Assembly: GCF_002177115.1 (NCBI RefSeq)
Contig: NZ_MVAG01000128.1
Span: 536,495-600,494, forward strand
Length of the DNA: 64,000 nt
Direction: 5' to 3'
Origin: Chryseobacterium mucoviscidosis
GTDB lineage: Bacteria; Bacteroidota; Bacteroidia; Flavobacteriales; Weeksellaceae
Shown here: piece after piece, positions 57,837 through 64,000 of the stretch
How positions within the stretch are numbered: the stretch's first letter is position 1
How the letters are laid out: every line of letters starts with the position of its first letter
Translations under genes and position numbers: made by a program
The notes under the pieces: generated by a model
The model's database searches: none
The model's input: only the letters and a program-made list of their open reading frames with translations
Told to the model about the DNA's origin: nothing

Positions 57837-59264
57837 TTAAGAAAATTGTTTTAAGGAAAGTTCTTCTTTGTAGCCGAACATTCCACGCTCTTTTATCATC
57901 TCTGCCACTCCTTCCGGAAGCTGATTTTCCCATCCTTTCATATTGCATCCGATTTTCTTCAGGATATCTCTGGAATAAATTTCCAAAAATTCCGGATTAT
58001 AATTGGTAATATCTACAATACGGTTGTTATGCTTGAAATATTTGTAAAGTTCCTTAAGGTTTTCTTCCACTTTAAGGTTATCGGAATCCAGTAATTCGTG
58101 AGTTTCCGGATCTTTATATGGATACAGATACACTCTCATCCCGTTTCTGAAAAATTTCCCGAAAGCTTCCAGAATTCCTCCTGATAAATTTTTATAATAT
58201 TTTTCGTCGAATACCATCAAAAGATTATTCACGCCCATTGCAACGCCGATTTCTCCGCTTGTATAGGAAGCAAAATAATCGATCAGTCGGTAATATTCAG
58301 AATAATTAGATACGATTACGGTATATCCTAATTTGCCGAGAACATCTACTCTGTCGAGAAAATCTCTTTCATTGATGTCTCCGTCGGCGCGAAGGTTTGA
58401 AATGGTAATTTCTATTAAAACTTCGGTTTCATCCTCAGTACAGGTTACTTCTTTCATGAACATATTGAGTCCGTTCTGAAGCATATCAATGTTCACCTTC
58501 GTTACAGGTCTGAAGCTTCCTCTTACCGCAAAAATGTTTTTCTTATACAGAATATCTGCAGGAAGCATATTATTCCCTTCCGAATTGAAAATCACGGCAT
58601 CCGTCATTCCGTTTTTAACCAACTGTAAAGACATCAGTCTGTTATCCACATACGCAAAAGCAGGCCCGCTGAAATCGATCATATCAATTTCAAGATTGTC
58701 TTTTGCAACGTCGTCGTATAAAGATTCAATTAAATTTCTAGGATTGTCGTAGTAATGAAAGGCTCCGAAAATAAGATTTACCCCCAGATTTCCAAGGGTT
58801 TCCTGCTGCAAAGTGGCATCATTTTCCTTGAACTTTACGTGAATAACGATTTCATTATAATCTTCGTTCTCCTTTACCTGAAAACGGATTCCAACCCAGC
58901 CGTGACCTTTAACTGTTTTATCAAAATTGATGGTGGTAACAGTGTTGGCGTAAGAAAAATATTTTCTGTTGGGATTGCTTTCTCTTGAAATTCTTTCTTC
59001 GATAAGAGCGACTTCATAGCGAAGCATTTTTCGAAGTCTGTTTTGGGTAACGTATCTGTTTTTTACCTCTTTTCCGTAGATGGCATCACTAAAATCTTTG
59101 TCGTAAGCCGACATCGCCTTAGCAATTGTACCGGAAGCTCCCCCTGCTCTAAAAAAGTGTCGGACTGTCTCCTGCCCTGCTCCAATTTCTGCGAAAGTAC
59201 CATAAATAGTAGGATCTAGATTAATTGTTAATGCTTTTTGTTTAGGAGTTAGTTTCTGATACAT
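57837..59264 (-). CDS. Large conserved cytoplasmic protein of unknown function
   Basis: 475 residues, no signal peptide. It begins MYQKLTPKQKALTINLDPT and contains YGTFAEIGAGQETVRHFF, GASGTIAKAMSAYDKDFSDA, SEGNNMLPADILYKKNIFAVRGSF and a C-terminal YNPEFLEIYSRDILKKIG. I recall that homologues occur widely in Bacteroidota and Cyanobacteria and carry unrelated database labels, so I give no function. It ends 12 bases before the start region of the GAF gene on the same strand, with which it may be cotranscribed. Confidence 0.8.
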   Translation of the reverse strand: MYQKLTPKQKALTINLDPTIYGTFAEIGAGQETVRHFFRAGGASGTIAKAMSAYDKDFSDAIYGKEVKNRYVTQNRLRKMLRYEVALIEERISRESNPNRKYFSYANTVTTINFDKTVKGHGWVGIRFQVKENEDYNEIVIHVKFKENDATLQQETLGNLGVNLIFGAFHYYDNPRNLIESLYDDVAKDNLEIDMIDFSGPAFAYVDNRLMSLQLVKNGMTDAVIFNSEGNNMLPADILYKKNIFAVRGSFRPVTKVNIDMLQNGLNMFMKEVTCTEDETEVLIEITISNLRADGDINERDFLDRVDVLGKLGYTVIVSNYSEYYRLIDYFASYTSGEIGVAMGVNNLLMVFDEKYYKNLSGGILEAFGKFFRNGMRVYLYPYKDPETHELLDSDNLKVEENLKELYKYFKHNNRIVDITNYNPEFLEIYSRDILKKIGCNMKGWENQLPEGVAEMIKERGMFGYKEELSLKQFS

Positions 59265-59318
59265 TAGGACATTAAATTTTTCGTAAATTTACCAAAATTA
59301 AACCAACCTCAAAAGAAA

Positions 59319-60086
59319 ATGAAGTTGAAATTTTTAGGAACGGGAACTTCGCAGGGTGTTCCTGTGATTGGCTGCACTTGTGAAGTGTGTACTTCAGGTA
59401 ATCCCAAAGACAGTCGTCTTCGGTCTTCTGTGATGGTAACCACCGATGAAGACAAAAAAATCCTTATCGACTGCGGACCCGATTTCAGGCAGCAAATGCT
59501 TACCAATCAGGAAGATCGTGTAGATATTGCATTGCTTACTCACGAACATAATGACCATGTTATCGGTCTGGATGATATGCGTCCCCTTATTTTTAAAACA
59601 GGAAAAGATATTCCTTTGTACTGTTCTTCAAGAGTTGCCGACGAAGTTAAAAACCGTTTTCCTTATGCGTTTGCGGACGAAAAATATCCCGGAGCTCCGG
59701 CTTTTGAACTTCATGAAATTGAAAATAACCCTTTCACAGTTGTAGATACAGAAATTATCCCGGTTGAGGTCATTCATTTTAAAATTCCCGTTTTCGGTTA
59801 TAAATTTAAAAAACTGGCTTATATAACGGATGCCGGATTTATTTCTGAAACGGAAAAAGAAAAATTAAAAAATCTCGATGTCTTGATTTTAAACTGCATC
59901 CGGAAGTCTGATCCTCATCCTGCTCATTTTATTTTACCTGATGTTATTAAGTTATTTGAAGAACTGAAACCCGAAAAATTATTTTTAACCCACATCAGTC
60001 ATCATCTGGGATTGCATGACGTTGAAGATAAACTACTTCCATCCGGAATGCACCTTGCCTACGATGGTTTGGAGATTATTTTTTAA
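59319..60086 (+). CDS. PhnP-like MBL-fold metal hydrolase
   Basis: 255 residues. Metallo-beta-lactamase fold with LTHEHNDHVIGLDDMRPL (the H-x-H-x-D-H zinc motif), LAYITDAGF for the bridging aspartate and LFLTHISHHLGLHDV. The N-terminal GTGTSQGVPVIGCTCEVC with paired cysteines matches PhnP-type phosphodiesterases, where a structural zinc sits. Likely acts on cyclic or other phosphodiesters. It is divergent from the 475-residue gene; the 55-base gap carries two imperfect TAnnTTT boxes. Confidence 0.88.
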   Translation: MKLKFLGTGTSQGVPVIGCTCEVCTSGNPKDSRLRSSVMVTTDEDKKILIDCGPDFRQQMLTNQEDRVDIALLTHEHNDHVIGLDDMRPLIFKTGKDIPLYCSSRVADEVKNRFPYAFADEKYPGAPAFELHEIENNPFTVVDTEIIPVEVIHFKIPVFGYKFKKLAYITDAGFISETEKEKLKNLDVLILNCIRKSDPHPAHFILPDVIKLFEELKPEKLFLTHISHHLGLHDVEDKLLPSGMHLAYDGLEIIF

Positions 60087-60104
60087 AATTTTTCTTTGAA
60101 AAAC

Positions 60105-60135
60105 TTTGGAGTATAAAGAAAAGTTTCTATATTTG
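60105..60135 (+). promoter_or_regulatory. Promoter of tRNA-Leu
   Basis: TTTG 60105-60108, 19 bp, TATATTTG 60128-60135. Confidence 0.75.
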
Positions 60136-60165
60136 CACACCGATTCAAAACAAGGTAACACACTT

Positions 60166-60245
60166 GCCCAGGTGGCGGAATTGGTAGACGCGCTGGTCTC
60201 AAACACCAGTTCTTAGGAGTACCGGTTCGATCCCGGTCCTGGGTA
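60166..60245 (+). tRNA. tRNA-Leu (anticodon CAA)
   Basis: Acceptor GCCCAGG / CCTGGGT (G-T at the end), D-arm with GGTAGACGC, anticodon stem CTGGT / ACCAG with loop CTCAAAC, so anticodon CAA, a long class II variable arm (TTCTTAGGAGTA) and T-arm CCGGTTCGATCCCGG. Discriminator A as in all Leu tRNAs; CCA is not encoded. Confidence 0.96.
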
Positions 60246-60248
60246 CAA

Positions 60249-60284
60249 AAAAACCTCTGAAATCATTTGATTTTCAGAGGTTTT
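60249..60284 (+). terminator. Terminator of tRNA-Leu
   Basis: CCTCTGAAA / TTTCAGAGG stem with a T-run after it. Confidence 0.85.
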
Positions 60285-60333
60285 TGATTTTTTAGGGTGA
60301 TCAAAAAAAATCAATCTTAAAACTTTCCAATGC

Positions 60334-60369
60334 AAAAGAGCCTGCCCAAATCTCAGGGCAAACTCTTTT
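60334..60369. terminator. Probable terminator of the 60441 gene
   Basis: AAAAGAG / CTCTTTT outer arms and GCCC / GGGC inner arms. T-rich on both strands. Confidence 0.55.
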
Positions 60370-60440
60370 TATTAAAATCTAAAAAAACTTTTCTTATATT
60401 AAAGTTAGGTTCGGGTAAATTCAAAAACCGGTGAGTGTTA

Positions 60441-60728
60441 TTATTGTACTAAAACATTATTATTTTCAGACTCCTTCATAATATCACGATCTTCGTGTTC
60501 TGAAAATTCTTCAAACAATTCGTAGCGTGGTTTTGATAGTGAACTTAAAAAAGTAATGGTTGTAGGATTTCCCTTTTCATTTACTTTTACAACAATAGAT
60601 GTACAGCAGGGTGAAGCATTGAAATAATTTTCAAATCTTCTGCCGCATTTAAAGCATTCTGTAACAATGATTTCCTGTGTTTCGAAATTTTCCATGGTAA
60701 ATGTGTGTTTTTTTGTGGAACAGCCCAT
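60441..60728 (-). CDS. Small protein with zinc-ribbon-like cysteines
   Basis: 95 residues. ECFKCGRRFENYFNASPCC carries Cys-x2-Cys and a Cys-Cys pair, which could bind one zinc ion. The rest is a short beta hairpin (SIVVKVNEKGNPTTITF) and an acidic tail (EEFSEHEDRDIMKESE). An internal ATG at 60695 (M-E-N-F-E-T) is an equally good start. Function unknown; no family recognised. Confidence 0.6.
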   Translation of the reverse strand: MGCSTKKHTFTMENFETQEIIVTECFKCGRRFENYFNASPCCTSIVVKVNEKGNPTTITFLSSLSKPRYELFEEFSEHEDRDIMKESENNNVLVQ

Positions 60729-60781
60729 TAAAGAGCTAAATATATTTTTTCATCAAATAATTGTGTTTTCAGAATTTAAAC

Positions 60782-61012
60782 TTATGTCTCAGTCTCTACC
60801 TGTATCTTATTGAACAAAGAAACTTTGTACAATGCATCAATAACAGCTTCGTCTTGTAACTTCCTGTTCTTAACTTTTCTTATGTAATCGGGATCTTTAG
60901 ATTTTTTCAGTAAAATATTTACAGAACCTGTGTAGCGCTTTGGAAGCCATCGATTAATAAAATCAAATGTTTCATTAATACTGTTCTGATAGGGATATAT
61001 CAATTTGCTCAT
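60782..61012 (-). CDS. Hypothetical protein, 76 residues
   Basis: MSKLIYPYQNSINETFDFIN followed by WLPKRYTGSVNILLKKSKDPDYIRKVKNRKLQDEAVIDALYKV. Basic and probably helical. The frame stays open upstream to 61108, but the ATG at 61012 gives a sensible product. It is divergent from an XRE regulator 158 bases away, which may control it. Confidence 0.6.
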   Translation of the reverse strand: MSKLIYPYQNSINETFDFINRWLPKRYTGSVNILLKKSKDPDYIRKVKNRKLQDEAVIDALYKVSLFNKIQVETET

Positions 61013-61170
61013 ACAAATAAATATTTTGTTTAACCTTTTTTCGTAATTTTGTGTTTCTCTCTTTGGGAGAATTATGAAACAAATATACAAATATATATTT
61101 AAAAACAATAATTAATTGAAATTTTAACAATTATTTATTAATTAAAATTAAAAAGAAGAAATTATTCGAT

Positions 61171-61470
61171 ATGAAAATTCACGAGAAGTTACGCGAGTAC
61201 AGCAAATCAAAAGGAGAAACTTTGAGAGAACTCGCAGACGAATACGGCATGACTCCACAGGCGATCCAGCTTTATTTTGCAGGAAAAAATGCAATCCCAC
61301 TCAATTTTCTGGTTTGGTACTTAGAAAAACATCCGGATCTGGATCTGTATGCACTTTTTGATAAGAACAGAGAAAGCATTGTTTCTGAGCCGAAAGCACC
61401 TTATAATAAAAAAACTAAAAAACAGGAACTTATAGATCGTATTGTGGAGATTCTGCAAAAAGAAATGTAA
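61171..61470 (+). CDS. XRE-type helix-turn-helix regulator
   Basis: 99 residues. The HTH spans about residues 5-55: LREYSKSKGETLRELADEYGMTPQAIQLYFAGKNAIPL, in which the recognition helix is MTPQAIQLYFAG. The C-terminal 40 residues are helical and charged, possibly for dimerisation. Divergent from a small unknown gene. Own terminator downstream (61503-61547). Target unknown. Confidence 0.82.
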   Translation: MKIHEKLREYSKSKGETLRELADEYGMTPQAIQLYFAGKNAIPLNFLVWYLEKHPDLDLYALFDKNRESIVSEPKAPYNKKTKKQELIDRIVEILQKEM

Positions 61471-61502
61471 TATTCTCTAAAGATTAATCATCAAAAAACA
61501 TC

Positions 61503-61547
61503 AACCGGAAAAATTAACATAAAATAGTCTTTCCGGTTTTTATTTTT
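61503..61547 (+). terminator. Terminator of the XRE gene
   Basis: AACCGGAAA / TTTCCGGTT stem, 18-base loop, T-rich tail. Confidence 0.8.
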
Positions 61548-61679
61548 CTGTAACTGAGGAAATTGAAGACCGACAGTACTTTTGGTAATTAAAACAAAAT
61601 TAGTTTTCCTCTTTTTAACAATTTATTTATCTTCGCACCTCGAAATTTAAAAAACTTAGTTGCTCAAAAAATCACAAAT

Positions 61680-62174
61680 ATGACGAATGCTTCTCATAAA
61701 CTGATTCCTATGACAGATTTTGTCATCGAGTATTATTCCCATGAAGGATATGCAGACCTTCAGACGCTTAAACTCATGAACAATTATGCCAATCTTTTGA
61801 AAAAGGAGCTTACTTTAGGAATGTTTGTTCCCGTAGATTCTTCAGGTGAAATCCTGAAAGAACCCAAGAACTACGAATCCTGGAAATCTCTCGAGCACAA
61901 TTCCAGAAAGAGAAACGACGAAGAAAGCAAGGCCTTCGAAGAATATAAAATCTATCAGAAAGCCGAAAAAAAATGCCTTTTCGAAGGATTTAAAATTGCT
62001 TACAACGGATATTCTGTGGTGAGAATCGTTGCTTCTTACAATACTTCAATCGAACTTTCGTTCAATAAAAACGAAAAGACATTCCAAAACCTCAAAGACA
62101 TTGAATCTCTTACTTCTTTTGATGAAATTTATCTGAACAATGCTGCATTGAAGAAAATTGGTATACAAAAATAA
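61680..62174 (+). CDS. Hypothetical protein, 164 residues
   Basis: No signal peptide. Opens MTNASHKLIPMTDFVIEYYSHEG and contains LKLMNNYANLLKKELTLGMFVP, a highly charged middle (NSRKRNDEESKAFEEYKIY) and a beta-rich end (YSVVRIVASYNTSIELSF). An alternative start is the second methionine (M-T-D-F-V). It is convergent with the photolyase gene, 20 bases away. No family recognised; composition is like the chromosome. Confidence 0.68.
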   Translation: MTNASHKLIPMTDFVIEYYSHEGYADLQTLKLMNNYANLLKKELTLGMFVPVDSSGEILKEPKNYESWKSLEHNSRKRNDEESKAFEEYKIYQKAEKKCLFEGFKIAYNGYSVVRIVASYNTSIELSFNKNEKTFQNLKDIESLTSFDEIYLNNAALKKIGIQK

Positions 62175-62194
62175 CCCTCAATTAGCTTCCGGTT

Positions 62195-63493
62195 CTACTC
62201 TTTCACCGCTTTTCCGTACACATCCAAAGCTCTTTTTCTCGCAAAAGTATGCTCCACAATTGGTTCTGCGTTCATATCTTTTTCGGAAAGCCATGTTTTG
62301 ATGTATTTTAAATCTTTATCGAATTTTTTAGTCTGTTCAGAAGGATTGAAAACCCTGAAATAAGGCGCCGCATCGCAGCCGCATCCTGCAGCCCATTGCC
62401 AGTTTCCGTTGTTGGAGGACAACTCGTAGTCCAGAAGTTTTTCTGCAAAATAGGCTTCACCCCATCTCCAGTCGATTAAAAGATGTTTGGTAAGGAAACT
62501 CGCGACAACCATTCTTACCCTGTTGTGCATAAAGCCGGTTTCGTTAAGCTGCCTCATTCCTGCATCTACAATTGGATAACCGGTGTTTCCGTCACACCAT
62601 TTTTTAAATTCTTTTTCATCATTTCTCCATTCGATCTTATCATATTTTTCTTTGAAAGACTGATTCACTACTTTTGGGAAATGATACAAAATCTGCATAA
62701 AAAATTCTCTCCAGATCAGTTCATTCAGCCAGACTTCATTGTGCTTCTGTGCAAATTCCACGCATTTTCTTACAGAGATAGTTCCGAAACGAAGGGCAAT
62801 TCCTAAACGGGTTGTATGATCCAGTGCAGGAAAATCCCTGTACTGATCGTAATCATCAATAATCGTTTTTTTCAGTGAAGGCTTTTTAAATTCCAGATCT
62901 GTTTTTTCAAAGCCTAAATCTTTAAGCGTTAAAAATTTTGAAGATGAATATTGATGAAATTTTGAAAAATCGAGCTCCATTTTTTTGAAGGTGACAGACT
63001 TGAAATTTTCTTTCCATTTTCTTGAATAAGGAGTGTAAACGGTGTAAGGTTTACCGTCATTTTTTACCACATCATCCTTTTCGAAAATCACCTGATCTTT
63101 AAAATCCTGAAATTTAATATCACTTTTTTTAAGCAGATCCTTTATTTCTTGGTCTCTTTTTATTGCCTGCGGCTCATAGTCCCTGTTGCAGAAAACCGTA
63201 TCAATTTCAAAATCTTTAATCAATTTTTTGAAAGCTTCAACAGGCTTATCGTGAAAAACGGTTAATCCACTTTTATGTTTTTTAAGCTCAGTATGAATTT
63301 CTTCTAAAGCCTGATAAAAATAATCTACTCTTCTGTCTGATTTATCTTCAAGCTTATCAAGAATTTCCTTATCAAAAATAAAAACCGGAACTACTTTTAA
63401 GCCGGCTTCAAGTGCATGAAACAATCCTGTATTATCTTCCAGTCTGATATCTCTTCTGAACCAGAAAATATTTACTTTTTCTTTTTTAGACAT
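62195..63493 (-). CDS. phrB: Deoxyribodipyrimidine photolyase/cryptochrome family protein
   Basis: 432 residues. N-terminal antenna-binding alpha/beta domain (VNIFWFRRDIRLEDNTGLFHAL) and the FAD-binding helical domain with LNELIWREFFMQILYHFP, CDGNTGYPIVDAGMRQLNETGFMHNRVRMVVASFL, WRWGEAYFAEKLLDYELSSNNGNWQW. The Asn-Gly-Asn-Trp and Trp-Ala-Ala-Gly-x-Gly segments are those of class I CPD photolyases that repair UV dimers using blue light; a cryptochrome role cannot be excluded. Confidence 0.95.
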   Translation of the reverse strand: MSKKEKVNIFWFRRDIRLEDNTGLFHALEAGLKVVPVFIFDKEILDKLEDKSDRRVDYFYQALEEIHTELKKHKSGLTVFHDKPVEAFKKLIKDFEIDTVFCNRDYEPQAIKRDQEIKDLLKKSDIKFQDFKDQVIFEKDDVVKNDGKPYTVYTPYSRKWKENFKSVTFKKMELDFSKFHQYSSSKFLTLKDLGFEKTDLEFKKPSLKKTIIDDYDQYRDFPALDHTTRLGIALRFGTISVRKCVEFAQKHNEVWLNELIWREFFMQILYHFPKVVNQSFKEKYDKIEWRNDEKEFKKWCDGNTGYPIVDAGMRQLNETGFMHNRVRMVVASFLTKHLLIDWRWGEAYFAEKLLDYELSSNNGNWQWAAGCGCDAAPYFRVFNPSEQTKKFDKDLKYIKTWLSEKDMNAEPIVEHTFARKRALDVYGKAVKE

Positions 63494-63755
63494 AATGATT
63501 TGTTAACCCTGTTTTCTCTACAAAAATCAGACTAATTTTTCTAATTGTAAAGAGATTGTATTTAATTTATAATTTATTTTTACCATTAAGAAATTAAGCC
63601 TCTTTAGCTTAAAAAACTTAATAAAAGTAAATGTGTTGATTCCTTAATTATAATCAGTTTAACTAACTTAAATTCTTAATGTTAAATTTAAGAATAAACA
63701 AAGTTTATTTTAGAGTTTAAAATTTTTTTGAAATAAAAATATTCTTATTGGAAAA

Positions 63756-63905
63756 CGCAAAGACGCAAGATTTTATTAGCCTTAAATCTTTAAGGCGCAA
63801 GAAAATCAAAGATTTTCAATAAGGATTGATGTTTAATTTTATCGCAGATAAAATTTTTGCGCCTTAAGATAAGACAGTATTTAAATAATATTTTGCGTCT
63901 TTGCG
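63756..63905. repeat. Nested inverted-repeat (MITE-like) element
   Basis: Outer arms CGCAAAGACGCAA (63756-63768) and TTGCGTCTTTGCG (63893-63905) are perfect complements; inside, AAGGCGCAA and TTGCGCCTT pair again, and ATTTTATC / GATAAAAT forms a central hairpin. A related but broken copy lies at 29236-29302. The rest of 63494-64000 shows no gene. Confidence 0.75.
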
Positions 63906-64000
63906 ATGGTTACAGCTATTAAGTTTAAACATCCTATGTTACTTTCCAAATTTTAAAAGTTAATTTTTTTCTTTTTTTAAATATAATTTGGTTGATATTT

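Overview
The window looks like a chromosomal segment of a Chryseobacterium-type flavobacterium (Bacteroidota, Weeksellaceae-like). The supporting signs are AT-rich DNA, Bacteroidota promoters (TTTG, about 20 bp, TAnnTTTG) in front of many genes, a gliding-type (T9SS) C-terminal sorting domain, SusCD-free but flavobacterial housekeeping genes, a GOB-like class B3 metallo-beta-lactamase, twin 'LKKLTRKEQEKINGG' leader peptides typical of Chryseobacterium, and many short palindromic intergenic repeats. This taxonomic statement is inference from gene content.

Layout. 1-25 kb is mostly ordinary chromosome: the 3' part of ahcY, a YiaA-like membrane protein, a DUF285 surface protein, purE, an EamA transporter, a lipoprotein plus CPA2 antiporter pair, purK, DUF1543, a TSUP/DUF1634 pair, a B3 beta-lactamase operon, an EEP-family membrane protein, sdaA, amt, tandem YceI genes with a perfect FNR-type operator, glk, an outer membrane protein and a DUF1800/DUF1501 pair. 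25-27 kb holds a WYL regulator preceded by hexanucleotide repeats, and a HopJ-family gene.

27-37 kb is an RNA-repair locus: rtcB, then a tRNA-like RNA whose anticodon loop is expanded by about 34 nt, then a 583-residue unknown protein, and then a tight operon of nucleotidyltransferase (RlaP-like), ATP-grasp, polynucleotide-kinase-like, Thg1-like, primase-like (AEP) and second RlaP-like proteins. The enzymes could together heal, extend and seal broken RNA, and the tRNA-like RNA is a plausible substrate, sensor or guide.

37-49 kb is accessory DNA: a cold-shock gene with a long leader, a membrane protein with a pYEATS-like domain, unknown genes, a remnant of a REP-associated transposase flanked by REP-like palindromes, and a very AT-rich two-reverse-transcriptase operon resembling defence system DRT type 3. 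Its first RT gene is split by a 2998-bp IS1595-family element (26-bp imperfect inverted repeats, exact 8-bp target duplication) that carries passenger genes; removing it restores one 516-codon reading frame. Downstream of the second RT lies a candidate ncRNA with an ACACACA segment and a terminator.

49-64 kb returns to chromosome: a 21/63-bp minisatellite, pnp and rpsO, two tandem six-cysteine bacteriocin-like peptides, mgtE, a metal-receptor-like protein, a GAF protein, a PhnP-like hydrolase, tRNA-Leu(CAA), an XRE regulator and a photolyase. No rRNA, CRISPR array or prophage was seen.
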